A stretch of DNA of 33,163 nt from Ochrovirga pacifica (GTDB lineage: Bacteria; Bacteroidota; Bacteroidia; Flavobacteriales; Flavobacteriaceae): positions 1 through 33,163 of the forward strand of contig NZ_AFPK01000049.1 in NCBI RefSeq assembly GCF_000220525.1, read 5' to 3'. Numbering within the stretch: the first letter of the stretch is position 1; the number at the start of each line of letters is the position of its first letter. A program made the position numbers and the translations under genes. The notes under the pieces were generated by a model that saw only the letters and a list, made by a program, of their open reading frames with translations, made no database searches and was not told where the DNA came from. Positions 25,011 to 33,163 of the stretch are shown in pieces.

Positions 25011-25580
25011 TTAATCTTCGTGTTGGTATTGAACAATGATTTCGGCCAATAATTTTTTGGCTCTTAGTAATTTTACTTTTACGTTATTTAACGGTTCGCC
25101 CAACACTTCTGCAATTTCTTGATAAGACAATTCTTGAAAATATCGCAAATTAATGACTTTTTGATATTTGGGTTTTAACCGTTTGATGTTTTTCTTTAAT
25201 TGTGCTAAATTTTGCTCAATTATAATTTTGTCTTCAGGGGTTGGGTTTTGATCACAGAGATAAAAAACACTTTTATTTTCTTGTTCTATAGAAACGGTTT
25301 GATTTTTTTGTTTTCTAAGTTCATCTACCCACAGGTTTTTTGCAATAGAAAATAACCAGTTTTTAAAGTCGTATTGCTCATCAAAAGTATCTATTTTATC
25401 AAAAGCTTTAGAGAACGTAACAATGGTCAAATCTTCGGCATCAATATTATCGTCATTTATTTTAGACAGCAGAAAGCGATACACATCAGCCCAGTATAGG
25501 TTTAACAAACATCGGTAGGCAGTTTGATCTCCTTTTTGTGCGGCTTTTATTTGTTGTGTAGGTTGTTGCAATTGGGTCAA
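25011..25580 (-). CDS. ECF-type RNA polymerase sigma factor
   Basis: This is a 189-residue sigma-70 family protein with only regions 2 and 4. Region 2 covers about residues 20-90 (YWADVYRFLL, DAEDLTIVTFSKAFDKI, NWLFSIAKNLWVDELRK). Region 4 covers about 125-180 (KPKYQKVINLRYFQELSYQEIAEVLGEPLNNVKVKLLRAKKLL seen in pieces). The start appears to be TTG 25580, because no in-frame ATG is found near it and the N-terminus (AAQKGDQTAYRCLL) is where the fold begins. No anti-sigma gene of the usual FecR or zinc-binding type adjoins it. The next gene upstream is a small membrane protein, which could be functionally connected but does not resemble an anti-sigma factor. Confidence 0.9.
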   Translation of the reverse strand: MTQLQQPTQQIKAAQKGDQTAYRCLLNLYWADVYRFLLSKINDDNIDAEDLTIVTFSKAFDKIDTFDEQYDFKNWLFSIAKNLWVDELRKQKNQTVSIEQENKSVFYLCDQNPTPEDKIIIEQNLAQLKKNIKRLKPKYQKVINLRYFQELSYQEIAEVLGEPLNNVKVKLLRAKKLLAEIIVQYQHED

Positions 25581-25643
25581 AATAAATTGCGTTTTATGAT
25601 GGTTGTAATCCCTTAACGTTTTTTGAGTGTAAAAAGTATATCA

Positions 25644-25832
25644 TTACTTGTTTTCGCAATCTTCAGGCATTTTTCCGCAAAAGCTGCATGGCTCATCATT
25701 GTTTCCTCCCACTAGTGGATTTTGACTAGCACAGGTTCCTGAAAATTTTCCGTCTTTTTTTCCCCAGATTTTAATGGCAATTCCGGCAAAGGCTAAGGCT
25801 AATAATGCAAAAGATATAATAAAAAGTTTCAT
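25644..25832 (-). CDS. Small cysteine-containing membrane protein
   Basis: This is a 62-residue protein with one N-terminal hydrophobic segment (about 3-22, LFIISFALLALAFAGIAI), followed by a basic stretch (KIWGKKDGK) and a cysteine-rich tail: Cys34, Cys49, Cys52 and Cys59 (PCSFCG and EDC). The basic residues right after the helix suggest the tail faces the cytoplasm, where the four cysteines could bind metal. Similar proteins are usually annotated 'membrane or secreted protein' in flavobacteria, with no known function. It lies 63 bases upstream of the ECF sigma factor gene on the same strand and has its own -7 box. Confidence 0.75.
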   Translation of the reverse strand: MKLFIISFALLALAFAGIAIKIWGKKDGKFSGTCASQNPLVGGNNDEPCSFCGKMPEDCENK

Positions 25833-25846
25833 AAAGTAAATTTGTA

Positions 25847-25854
25847 CAAAGGTA
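25847..25854 (-). promoter_or_regulatory. Putative -7 box of the small membrane protein/ECF sigma unit
   Basis: The minus strand reads TACCTTTG (TAnnTTTG), 14 bases before the ATG at 25832. It may also serve the sigma factor gene downstream. Confidence 0.5.
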
Positions 25855-25972
25855 TCATTTTTTTGGACGTAAAACAGTTCGTTTACTTACATGTAATTGC
25901 ACTATAAATTGAAAAACAAAGAAAGATTAAAATTGAAAAAAATCACTAAATTCAAATCAAAAAAGAAACTCG

Positions 25973-26290
25973 ATGATTATTACTACCACAGAGCAGATTC
26001 CTAACCAAGAAATTGAAACAATTTTAGGAATTGCAAGAGGAAGCACTGTACGTGCAAAAAGTGTAGCTAGCGATTTTGTTGCAGGTCTAAAAAATATAGT
26101 AGGAGGAGAACTGAATGAATATACCAAATTGCAAGGTCATTCTAGAGAGCAAGCTTTGCAAAGAATGATAGACGATGGAAAAAAGTTAGGAGCTGATGCT
26201 ATTGTAAATGTAAGATTAACAACATCAACAATTACCCAAGGGGCCTCAGAAATATTGGCCTATGGAACTGCTGTAAAACTAAAAGGATGA
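25973..26290 (+). CDS. YbjQ/UPF0145-family protein
   Basis: This 105-residue protein matches the YbjQ (UPF0145, 'heavy-metal-binding') family over its whole length: TTTEQIPNQEIETILGIARG, STVRAKSVASDF, GGELNEYTKL, REQALQRMIDDGKKLGADAI and a C-terminal strand (YGTAVKL). Members form small oligomers; their physiological role is unclear. The stop codon overlaps the ATG of the following 41-codon gene (ATGA), so the two are likely translationally coupled. No consensus promoter was recognised upstream. Confidence 0.9.
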   Translation: MIITTTEQIPNQEIETILGIARGSTVRAKSVASDFVAGLKNIVGGELNEYTKLQGHSREQALQRMIDDGKKLGADAIVNVRLTTSTITQGASEILAYGTAVKLKG

Positions 26291-26412
26291 TTGTAGGTGT
26301 AATTGTGTTGTATGTTTTTGGAGTTTTACTGACTCTGGGGGTTTTGGTACATTTGATAATTCAGAGAATTAAAACCAAAGGCAAAGAAAATTTTGAGCAC
26401 AGAGATAATTAA
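26287..26412 (+). CDS. 41-residue single-pass membrane protein coupled to YbjQ
   Basis: The reading frame starts at an ATG overlapping the YbjQ stop (ATGA) and encodes MIVGVIVLYVFGVLLTLGVL, then VHLIIQRIKTKGKENFEHRDN. The first 25 residues form one membrane helix and the rest is a charged, basic cytoplasmic tail. The stop-start overlap, the clean helix-plus-tail composition and the position before a convergent gene support real coding. Function unknown; it might anchor the YbjQ-type protein at the membrane, which is inference from context. Confidence 0.65.
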   Translation: MIVGVIVLYVFGVLLTLGVLVHLIIQRIKTKGKENFEHRDN

Positions 26413-26421
26413 AAGTTTTGC

Positions 26422-28890
26422 TTAAAACTCCATTCCTAACTTAAAGTTTAAAATTCGTCCTGTTAAGGTATTGGGAACACTGTTGTAGCGTTGGTTATCT
26501 ACATCGTAAATCCAAGTGTTAGTGGTTGTGTTGCTAATGTCAAAAACATTAAAGAGTTCTATGCCTAGGTCTAAAGCTTTAAAATGACTAAAAAGACCTT
26601 GGTTGTACTGCTTATTACGATCTACCAAAATGTACGAAAAACCAATGTCTGCCCTGCGGTATGGGCGTAATCTTGTCTGAAAATTGTATCGATCTACCAT
26701 GGCATTTTTTTGTGCGCTAGCGTTGATAGGAGAACCGCCAGGTAGTGAGGCGTTTACTACCAAATTTAAGTATACTTTAAAGTTAGGATTGCTAGGAACA
26801 TAATCTTGAAATAACATGGCAAATTTAAATCTTTGGTCTGTAGGTCTAGCAATATACCCTCTGTTGTTGGTGTTTTCTTCTGTTTTTAGAAAACCTAAAC
26901 TAATCCAACTTTCTTTTCCTGGTACAAATTCACCGCTTAACCTTAAATCTAGTCCAGCTGCATAGGCTTGTGTTAAGTTGTTGGCATCGTATCGTATTCT
27001 TACATTATCTAGCGTATAAGCATTTGCATGGTTCAGTTGCTTGTAGTACACTTCAGAGATCATTTTAAATGGTCGTTTCCACAAGTCAAAACTATATTCG
27101 TTAGAAAATACAAAATGAATGGCTTCTTGTGCATTTACTTGTAAATTTAAATCACCAGTAGGAGTTCTTAGTTCTTTATAAGAAGGAGGCTGATGATAAA
27201 ATCCTGTAGCCAATCTAAAAACCATGTCTGTGTGCTGCCAATCTGGTTTAAGGGAAATTCTAAATCTTGGGCTTAGGGTATTTTTTACTTTGGATGAAAT
27301 GGACTGCACAGCATCCTTTACCCACCAAAATTGAGAACGAATTCCTAAATGATGCCAAAGTGTATGGTTGCCAACAAACCATTTTTTGTTCCATTGTGCG
27401 TATCCAGACAAGCGATAAATATCTGCGTTGTTGTTGCTTTTTAAACTATAAAAAGGAATAATAGGAGCTGTAAATGGTGTTTGTGGTTGGTTGTTTTCAA
27501 TTCCATTATTTGGATTTCTAAGACTAATACCATTATCATCAACCATGGTCCATTCATTCATTCTATCACGAATGTTTTCTTTTTGAAATTTAATTCCAAC
27601 TTCTAATTTGTGTTGGTTAATTTGATGCTTGGCAGTAAACTTGATGTTTTCAATCAGAACATCCAAATCATTTCTAGCATGATCTAGCTGGCTACCAACA
27701 CCTGAAACGTACAAGGTATTTCCTGATACAGGGTCTACTTCGGCAATGCTATAGGCTCCGTAAATGTCGTAGTATTCTTGTTCTTGAGTATTGTATACCG
27801 AAGTTGTTATCTGAAAAGAAGTGTTTTTATGGGGTTTGTATTGATAACTCAACGCTGCAAAAAATGTATGGAAATCATCTTGTTCATTCCCTTGGTAAAA
27901 CACGGTCAGTTCCCTTGGCTGAATCAATCCTCCGAAACGAGTAACTCTTGAAATAGGTTTAAAATTGTAATTATTTAGTGCAATATTCCCTAAAAAATCA
28001 ATATTATGTTTGGGGTTTATTTGGTAAGATAGATAGGTTTGTACATCTGCAAATACAGGTCTAAAGTTAGTTTCGGTATCTTTAGAGTTTACCAGTAATT
28101 GGTTGTTTCTATAACGAGCACCAATTAATGTACTTAGTTTGTTTTTGGCCAATAGGTTTTCGTAGGTATAACTAGCACCTAGCAAACTTGCGTTAAGTAT
28201 AGAATTTTCTTCTTTTGGTTTTTTATAGTGAATGTTTAATACCGAAGATAAACGGTCTCCGTATTGAGCTTCAAATCCTCCTGCCGAAAAATTGATGTTT
28301 TCGGTCATGTCTATATTCAAAAAACTCAGTCCTTCTTGCTGTCCAGAACGGATTAAAAAAGGGCGATAAACTTCAATTCCGTTTACATAAACTAAGTTTT
28401 CATCAAAATTACCTCCACGAACGCTGTACTGAGTACTTAGTTCATTGCTGTTGTTTACACCTGGCTGAGTCATTAACAAGTTTTCGATACCTGCGTTGGC
28501 TCCAGGTATTTTTTTAAACTTTTCAGCATCTATTTTCACCAAACCTTTCTGTGCCGATTGAAAGCTTTTTAAGGTCACGGCTTCCATTTCTTCGGTTTGT
28601 ACTTTCAACGAAGGAGAAAAGTTGATTGTTCTGTTTTTTCGTCCTTTGAATGTTCTAAACACGGAACCGTATCCTAAATAAGAAAACTTAACGACCACTT
28701 TTACATTTGCAGGAATTTCAATTTCATAAGTACCATCCTCTAAACTTATCGTACTTTTTTTAGCATAAGAAATATGAACCCCAACTAAGGGGGTTTTATC
28801 TTTGGTGGTTACTTTTCCTTTTAGCAAGCCATTTTGAGAAAACAAAAAAACACTGTGCAATAGGCAAAAAAATAAAATGTAATTTTTCAA
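26422..28890 (-). CDS. TonB-dependent receptor with carboxypeptidase-regulatory-like domain
   Basis: This is an 822-residue outer-membrane receptor. It has a signal peptide (about 1-19), a carboxypeptidase-regulatory-like beta-sandwich (about 22-105; GLLKGKVTTKDKTPLVGVHI), then a plug (about 110-225; PGANAGIENLLMTQPGV, QYSVRGGNFDENLVYVNGIEVYRP) and a beta-barrel ending in GRILNFKLGMEF. It is not of the SusC type: it lacks the SusC plug signature and no SusD gene accompanies it. The gene follows the M23 peptidase gene after 10 bases, so the two are co-transcribed. The ligand is unknown; siderophore, vitamin or peptide uptake are all possible. Confidence 0.92.
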   Translation of the reverse strand: MKNYILFFCLLHSVFLFSQNGLLKGKVTTKDKTPLVGVHISYAKKSTISLEDGTYEIEIPANVKVVVKFSYLGYGSVFRTFKGRKNRTINFSPSLKVQTEEMEAVTLKSFQSAQKGLVKIDAEKFKKIPGANAGIENLLMTQPGVNNSNELSTQYSVRGGNFDENLVYVNGIEVYRPFLIRSGQQEGLSFLNIDMTENINFSAGGFEAQYGDRLSSVLNIHYKKPKEENSILNASLLGASYTYENLLAKNKLSTLIGARYRNNQLLVNSKDTETNFRPVFADVQTYLSYQINPKHNIDFLGNIALNNYNFKPISRVTRFGGLIQPRELTVFYQGNEQDDFHTFFAALSYQYKPHKNTSFQITTSVYNTQEQEYYDIYGAYSIAEVDPVSGNTLYVSGVGSQLDHARNDLDVLIENIKFTAKHQINQHKLEVGIKFQKENIRDRMNEWTMVDDNGISLRNPNNGIENNQPQTPFTAPIIPFYSLKSNNNADIYRLSGYAQWNKKWFVGNHTLWHHLGIRSQFWWVKDAVQSISSKVKNTLSPRFRISLKPDWQHTDMVFRLATGFYHQPPSYKELRTPTGDLNLQVNAQEAIHFVFSNEYSFDLWKRPFKMISEVYYKQLNHANAYTLDNVRIRYDANNLTQAYAAGLDLRLSGEFVPGKESWISLGFLKTEENTNNRGYIARPTDQRFKFAMLFQDYVPSNPNFKVYLNLVVNASLPGGSPINASAQKNAMVDRYNFQTRLRPYRRADIGFSYILVDRNKQYNQGLFSHFKALDLGIELFNVFDISNTTTNTWIYDVDNQRYNSVPNTLTGRILNFKLGMEF

Positions 28891-28900
28891 AAGGAGGGAA

Positions 28901-30589
28901 TTATTTGATAAAGTTAATTTGTAACGTTTTGGTGTTTCCTAACAAGTCTTCGATTTTTAGCTGAAATATATGCTTTTTATTTGTGGTTTCTAAATCGTTT
29001 AAATCAAAAAATAATTCATTTTTTTTAGGTTCGTATTCCATTAAAATCCAACGATTATCTACTGTAGTATAGTAACTTTTAATTCCCGTTTCATCGTCCT
29101 TTATTTTAACACTAATATGCTTGTGATTTGCCAAGTTTTGATTCTCGTAAAAGTTTAGCTGATAAATTTTAGGGGCAATACTATCATAAGCAATGGTAAA
29201 ATCGCCCAAAGTTTTTGTTTTTGTAATCAGTTGGTTCCCTTTTTTGTAACTAGACAGGTAATAGGGTGTTCCAGATGAATTGATACTTGCCAAATAAGCA
29301 TATTTTTTTTGAGTTTTAGGTACAGAATCCATTGCATAAGAAATGGTGTAACTATGGTTAAAAGGCAAGGTAGGTTTGTGCACACGAAAACCGTTGTTAC
29401 TTACCTTAAAATCTATATAAGTACTATGAAACAAAGCATGTTTAGGAAATGTAATTTCTACATTTTTTTCTTTAAAAATAGTTGTAGTTTGATGATTGAT
29501 AAAATAAGGCGTTTGTTTTTCATCTTTAAAAACAGGAACAATTTCCGGATCTCCAATTACAGGTATTTTAATGGTTGTTGTATTGTTGGCAACATCTTTA
29601 ATAGCTATTTTTAAATTGTATTTTTGCAAAGGTTTAACAGTTAAAAAGCCTTTGTTAATAGCTGTTTTGTAAATAGAAAGCTTATTGGCAGGATCTACAT
29701 ACGTTTTTTGATATTTGCGTTTTTTTTCTGCATAATAAGGGTAATCTATCAATAAATTAATGTATTTACTTTCGCTAAAAGAAAATGTCTCTAAACGATG
29801 ATGGTATATTAGCGAATCGTTGACGTAAGTAGCAATGCTATACACTCCATTTTTATTAAAAGCTCCGTTTAGAAGATCGTAAGTTCTTACCGAAATTCCT
29901 ATTTTACCCACTGCTTTTACTGATTTGGCAACATAAGTATTGTTGTTAATTTTATGAAGTGGAATTTCTTGAGAAACGGAAAGCTTATTTACCCCAGAAG
30001 TTGCTCCTATAGGATGCATTCGTATTCCCAAAACTTTTGGATGTCTAGTGTCTGGTACATCGTATCCAAAAAGTAGCGGATTAATAATGTGCTCAGTTTT
30101 GCTATCACGAATTTCAAAATGCAAATGCGGACCACCAGAACCTCCTGTATTTCCAGAAAAGGCAATTACTTCATTTGTAGCAATTGGCAATTCGTTTTTA
30201 AGGGGAAAAACTTGTATTTCAAATTTTTTATCCTGATACTGCCTTTTTTTAATATAAGCCTCTATACGATCGTTAAATTTTTTTAGATGTCCATACACTG
30301 TGGTATATCCGTTGGGATGGGTAATGTAAAGCGCTTTGCCATAGCCACTGGTAGAAACTTTAATTCTAGAAACAAAACCTTCTTTGGCAGCATGTACTTC
30401 TTTTCCTTCTACTCCCTGAGTTTTAATATCAATTCCCGCATGGAAATGATTGGTTCTTAATTCTCCAAAAGTTCCTGCAAGAACCATAGGGATATTTAAG
30501 GGATTTCTAAATTCATTTTGAGGATATTTGTGTTGCGCATGTGCTAAAAAAACGTTGTAGAAAAGTAGGGTAATGATTATTTTTTTCAA
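28901..30589 (-). CDS. M23-family metallopeptidase
   Basis: This is a 562-residue exported protein with a signal peptide (about 1-18, ending AHAQ) and an N-terminal LytM/M23 domain. The zinc ligands are present: His50 and Asp54 (HAGID) and His157 in H155-L-H157. His101 (YGHL) is the other catalytic histidine, so it should be active against peptide crosslinks in peptidoglycan. The remaining roughly 390 residues are beta-rich with no recognised domain, probably Ig-like modules for substrate or envelope binding. It is first in a two-gene operon with the TonB-dependent receptor and has a divergent promoter with the zapA cluster. Confidence 0.92.
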   Translation of the reverse strand: MKKIIITLLFYNVFLAHAQHKYPQNEFRNPLNIPMVLAGTFGELRTNHFHAGIDIKTQGVEGKEVHAAKEGFVSRIKVSTSGYGKALYITHPNGYTTVYGHLKKFNDRIEAYIKKRQYQDKKFEIQVFPLKNELPIATNEVIAFSGNTGGSGGPHLHFEIRDSKTEHIINPLLFGYDVPDTRHPKVLGIRMHPIGATSGVNKLSVSQEIPLHKINNNTYVAKSVKAVGKIGISVRTYDLLNGAFNKNGVYSIATYVNDSLIYHHRLETFSFSESKYINLLIDYPYYAEKKRKYQKTYVDPANKLSIYKTAINKGFLTVKPLQKYNLKIAIKDVANNTTTIKIPVIGDPEIVPVFKDEKQTPYFINHQTTTIFKEKNVEITFPKHALFHSTYIDFKVSNNGFRVHKPTLPFNHSYTISYAMDSVPKTQKKYAYLASINSSGTPYYLSSYKKGNQLITKTKTLGDFTIAYDSIAPKIYQLNFYENQNLANHKHISVKIKDDETGIKSYYTTVDNRWILMEYEPKKNELFFDLNDLETTNKKHIFQLKIEDLLGNTKTLQINFIK

Positions 30590-30611
30590 GGAAATTTAAT
30601 TTTTAGACTTA

Positions 30612-30619
30612 CAAAAATA
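30612..30619 (-). promoter_or_regulatory. Putative -7 box of the M23 peptidase operon
   Basis: The minus strand reads TATTTTTG (TAnnTTTG), 22 bases before ATG 30589. No -33 TTG at standard spacing. Confidence 0.5.
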
Positions 30620-30698
30620 GACATTCTATAGAGAAAATATCTATAAATAGCTGATAAACAAAAGCAATCAATATTTTTAGAATTATAGCCTTAAAAAA

Positions 30699-30728
30699 TT
30701 GGAATTAAAAATAACAATGCTATTTTTG
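30699..30728 (+). promoter_or_regulatory. Promoter of the zapA-rny cluster
   Basis: TTG at 30699-30701, a 19-base spacer and TATTTTTG at 30721-30728 match the Bacteroidota housekeeping promoter. Transcription should begin near 30734, about 22 bases before the ATG at 30756. Confidence 0.7.
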
Positions 30729-30755
30729 TAAGTATTGTTTTAGCGATTGATAACT

Positions 30756-31046
30756 ATGGGGAGTCAGCAAAAATTGATAGCCGAATTAGAGGCCAATATT
30801 GAAAAACTTCTGGAACGTTATGAGTTTTTGAGTAAAGAGAATGAAATTTTGTCCAATCGCAATTTTTTGTTGCAACAAGAAAACAAAGCTCAAAGAGATG
30901 AGATTTTGTTTTATAAAGAACAACTTCAAACGTTAAAAATAGCTAAAACATTAGAAGGCAGTGAAGGATATAAGAAGGATACGAAAGAAAAGATTGATTT
31001 TTTAATAGCAGAAATAGAATATTGTATTAAAGAATTAAGTACATAA
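30756..31046 (+). CDS. Coiled-coil protein preceding zapA (ZapB-like)
   Basis: This is a 96-residue, highly charged protein that is helical almost throughout (ELEANIEKLLERYEFLSKEN, EILSNRNFLLQQENKAQRDE), with heptad spacing of leucine and isoleucine and no signal peptide. Small coiled-coil proteins of this type regularly precede zapA in flavobacteria and resemble ZapB in size and layout. A role at the division ring is inferred from position, not from a specific motif. ATG 30756 is preferred over TTG 30747 because homologous proteins start near there and the leader is then of normal length. Confidence 0.75.
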   Translation: MGSQQKLIAELEANIEKLLERYEFLSKENEILSNRNFLLQQENKAQRDEILFYKEQLQTLKIAKTLEGSEGYKKDTKEKIDFLIAEIEYCIKELST

Positions 31047-31059
31047 AGTTATTTTTTTT

Positions 31060-31356
31060 ATGACTGATACGTATAAAATAAATGTTGTTATAGGTGGAAG
31101 AAACTATCCAATTTCTGTAAAATCTGAGGAAGAAGAGCAGGGGGTGAGAAAAGCAGCAAACAACATAAATAAGTTGATATCAGATTACGAAAGTAATTAT
31201 GCTGTTAACGATAAACAAGACGTATTGGCCATGTGTGCATTGCAATTTGCCTCTATTATAGAAGTAAATGATGTCATCAAAAAAGAAGAAAATAACGCTG
31301 TGAATGTTAAATTATCAAAAATAAATAGTAAATTACAATCGTATTTAGATAAATAA
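31060..31356 (+). CDS. zapA: Cell division protein ZapA
   Basis: This 98-residue protein has the ZapA organisation: an N-terminal globular part (YKINVVIGGRNYPISVKSEE, EEQGVRKAANNINKLISDYE), a middle DVLAMCALQFA helix and a C-terminal coiled coil. ZapA binds FtsZ filaments and bundles them at the division site. It follows the coiled-coil gene after 13 bases and precedes the 6S-like RNA and RNase Y gene, an order I know from other flavobacteria. Length and start are normal. Confidence 0.9.
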   Translation: MTDTYKINVVIGGRNYPISVKSEEEEQGVRKAANNINKLISDYESNYAVNDKQDVLAMCALQFASIIEVNDVIKKEENNAVNVKLSKINSKLQSYLDK

Positions 31357-31380
31357 AGTTCTTTACATAGAAATAAAAAC

Positions 31381-31544
31381 ACTGCCTACATAGGTTTTCG
31401 TTTGATAAACTCAACACTATAACTTTAAAAAGGATGAGTCTTTTGTGCAAAAGCAAGCTGTCTTAGAACAGATCCTTGACCACATAGTTAGTCCTAAGAA
31501 ATGTCTAATTGGAGTTTATAAAACTAACCTCTGTAGGTTTTTTT
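31381..31544 (+). ncRNA. ssrS: 6S RNA (flavobacterial type)
   Basis: The zapA-rny gap folds as a long closed rod. CCTACA (31385-31390) pairs with TGTAGG (31532-31537), AGGTT (31392-31396) with AACCT (31526-31530), and ATAAACTC (31405-31412) with GAGTTTAT (31512-31519). Further in, AAGGAT can pair with ATCCTT, and a CTTTTG/CAAAAG hairpin lies within. The 3' arm runs into TTTTTTT, a built-in terminator. The size (about 165 bases), the rod shape with internal bulges and the position next to zapA match 6S RNA, which binds the housekeeping RNA polymerase by mimicking an open promoter. The exact 5' end is an estimate; no consensus promoter precedes it. Confidence 0.75.
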
Positions 31545-31568
31545 ATATATCAAATTTTATTAACTATA

Positions 31569-33131
31569 ATGACAAACACAACCTTTATACTGATTGCAGT
31601 TGCAGCATTGCTTTTGGGGTACGGACTAGCCAAGTTGCTAGAGAAATTAAGAGCTTCCAAAATTCTTTCAGATGCTGAAAAAGAATCAAACTCCATTATT
31701 AAAGAAGCAAAAATAACTGCGGATGCCTTAAAAAAAGATAAAATTCTTCAGGCAAAAGAAAAGTTTATAGAACTAAAAGCAGAACACGAAAAAGTAATTT
31801 TAGCCAGAGACAAAAAGATTTCTGATGCAGAAAAAAGAGTTAAAGACAAAGAAAGTCAGCTAAATAAAGAGTTTGAAAAAGAGAAAAAACTCATCAAATC
31901 TTTAGAGTCTAAAGAAGCTGATTACGGACACCGTATTGAAATTCTTGAGAAAAAAGAGTCAGAATTAGACAAAATGCACAAAAGACAAGTAGAAATTTTA
32001 GAATCTATCTCTGGTTTGTCAGCTGATGATGCTAAAGTACAGTTGATTGATTCTTTAAAAGCTGAAGCCAAAACAGATGCCATGTCTTTTATTAGAGACA
32101 CCATAGAAGAGGCAAAACTAACTGCTGAACAAGATGCTAGAAAAGTAATATTAAACACAATACAAAGAGTAGGAGTAGAGCAATCTATAGAAAACTGTGT
32201 GTCTGTTTTTAATATAGAGTCTGATGACGTAAAAGGGCGAATTATTGGTAGAGAAGGTAGAAATATTAGAGCTTTAGAAGCAGCTACAGGAGTAGAGATT
32301 ATTGTAGACGATACTCCAGAGGCAATTATTCTTTCTTGTTTTGATCCTGTACGTAGAGAAATTGCAAGATTGTCTTTGCATAAATTGGTTACTGATGGAC
32401 GTATTCACCCAGCTAGAATTGAAGAAATTGTAGAGAAAACAGAACGTCAAATCAACCAAGAAATTATTGAGGTAGGTAAGCGTACCGTAATCGATTTAGG
32501 AATACATGGTTTACACCCAGAGTTGATTAAAACCGTAGGGCGTATGAAATTCCGTTCTTCTTACGGACAAAACCTATTACAGCACTCTAGAGAAGTTGCA
32601 AACTTGTGTGGTATTATGGCTGCAGAACTTGGTTTAAATGCGAAAGCAGCAAAAAGAGCAGGGTTGCTACATGATATTGGAAAAGTTCCAGATGCAGAAA
32701 GTGAATTACCACACGCTATTTTAGGAATGCAATGGGCTGAAAAATTTGGTGAAAAACCAGATGTTTGCAACGCAATTGGTGCCCACCACGATGAAATTGA
32801 AATGAAAAGTATGATTGCTCCGATTGTGCAAGTTTGTGATGCAATTTCTGGAGCAAGACCTGGAGCAAGACGTCAGGTGTTAGATTCGTACATTCAACGA
32901 TTAAAAGATTTAGAAGATCTTGCTTTTGGATTTAAGGGTGTACAAAAGGCCTATGCCATTCAAGCAGGTAGAGAGCTTAGAGTTTTGGTAGAAAGCGAAA
33001 AAGTTTCAGACGAACAAGCAGCTGACTTATCGTTTAACATTTCCCAAAAAATTCAGACAGAGATGACTTATCCAGGGCAGGTGAAAATTACAGTAATTAG
33101 AGAAACGAGAGCTGTAAATGTAGCGAAATAA
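31569..33131 (+). CDS. rny: Ribonuclease Y
   Basis: This 520-residue membrane-anchored endoribonuclease initiates mRNA decay. Domains in order: an N-terminal membrane helix (about 4-22), a long charged coiled coil (about 25-170), a KH RNA-binding domain (about 215-275; [26 protein letters not shown] seen in pieces) and an HD metal-dependent catalytic domain with His368-Asp369 (LLHDIGK), plus GAHHDEIE further on. The length is exactly that of the family. ATG 31569 is used; the frame is open from TTG 31509, but that codon lies inside the 3' arm of the 6S-like RNA. The gene may be transcribed by read-through from the zapA promoter or from its own unrecognised promoter. Confidence 0.96.
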   Translation: MTNTTFILIAVAALLLGYGLAKLLEKLRASKILSDAEKESNSIIKEAKITADALKKDKILQAKEKFIELKAEHEKVILARDKKISDAEKRVKDKESQLNKEFEKEKKLIKSLESKEADYGHRIEILEKKESELDKMHKRQVEILESISGLSADDAKVQLIDSLKAEAKTDAMSFIRDTIEEAKLTAEQDARKVILNTIQRVGVEQSIENCVSVFNIESDDVKGRIIGREGRNIRALEAATGVEIIVDDTPEAIILSCFDPVRREIARLSLHKLVTDGRIHPARIEEIVEKTERQINQEIIEVGKRTVIDLGIHGLHPELIKTVGRMKFRSSYGQNLLQHSREVANLCGIMAAELGLNAKAAKRAGLLHDIGKVPDAESELPHAILGMQWAEKFGEKPDVCNAIGAHHDEIEMKSMIAPIVQVCDAISGARPGARRQVLDSYIQRLKDLEDLAFGFKGVQKAYAIQAGRELRVLVESEKVSDEQAADLSFNISQKIQTEMTYPGQVKITVIRETRAVNVAK

Positions 33132-33163
33132 GTACCTAAAATTCACGAATTAAAATCCGCTTT

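Noticed and set aside
31509..31568. Longer RNase Y starting at TTG 31509
   Set aside because: These codons overlap the 3' arm and terminator of the 6S-like RNA. ATG 31569 gives the family's normal length and N-terminal membrane helix.
1..33163. CRISPR array, insertion sequence, prophage or tRNA-linked integration
   Set aside because: No regularly spaced repeats, transposase or integrase motifs, or tRNA cloverleaf were seen anywhere in the window.

Overview
The window is a low-GC chromosomal segment that looks like a Bacteroidota genome, most likely family Flavobacteriaceae. Four things point there: SusC/SusD-type outer-membrane genes, promoters of the Bacteroidota form (TTG, about 19-20 bases, TAnnTTTG), a methionine synthase split into two genes, and the order zapA - 6S-like RNA - rny. 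I cannot name the genus. I see no insertion sequence, phage, CRISPR array, tRNA or rRNA gene. Most of the window is ordinary core genome. The accessory parts are roughly 8.9-16.9 kb and the oxygen-linked locus around 18.3-20.2 kb.

Layout. 0-4.3 kb (minus): thioredoxin and the two halves of cobalamin-dependent methionine synthase. 4.5-8.8 kb: a small SRPBCC/AHSA1 protein, then a hybrid histidine kinase that converges with, and overlaps by 18 bases, a sigma-54-dependent response regulator. 8.9-9.6 kb (minus): two almost identical tandem genes for a small secreted PepSY-like protein. 9.6-10.25 kb: a mostly non-coding stretch that carries a decayed SusD C-terminus on the plus strand with its terminator still in place. 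10.3-16.4 kb (minus): a compact four-gene operon of SusC, SusD-like_2, a DUF5011-type lipoprotein and a Lipid_bd-type lipoprotein. Its architecture resembles the peptide-importing BT2264-BT2261 operon of Bacteroides thetaiotaomicron.

16.9-20.1 kb (minus): an uncharacterised 593-residue protein followed one base later by hemN (oxygen-independent coproporphyrinogen III oxidase). A TGAT-N4-ATCA palindrome is centred about 42 bases upstream of the predicted transcription start, the place where an FNR-type activator would bind. This is the best candidate here for an undescribed function. 20.2-21.3 kb: a YkgJ-type cysteine-cluster protein, an unrecognised small protein and a DUF2007-like protein. 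21.4-23.9 kb: a NamZ/DUF1343 lipoprotein and a LolC/E-like permease, diverging with only 6 bases between their start codons.

24-26.4 kb: lipoyl synthase, an ECF sigma factor, a small membrane protein, a YbjQ-family protein and a 41-residue membrane protein coupled to it through an ATGA overlap. 26.4-30.6 kb (minus): an M23 peptidase followed by a TonB-dependent receptor. 30.7-33.1 kb (plus): a coiled-coil protein, ZapA, a 6S-like RNA and RNase Y.

The functional themes are cell-envelope traffic and remodelling (SusCD, NamZ, LolC/E, M23, TonB receptor), one-carbon, haem and lipoate cofactor metabolism, and cell division or RNA turnover at the right-hand end. All assignments were made by reading motifs by eye. 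No database search was run.
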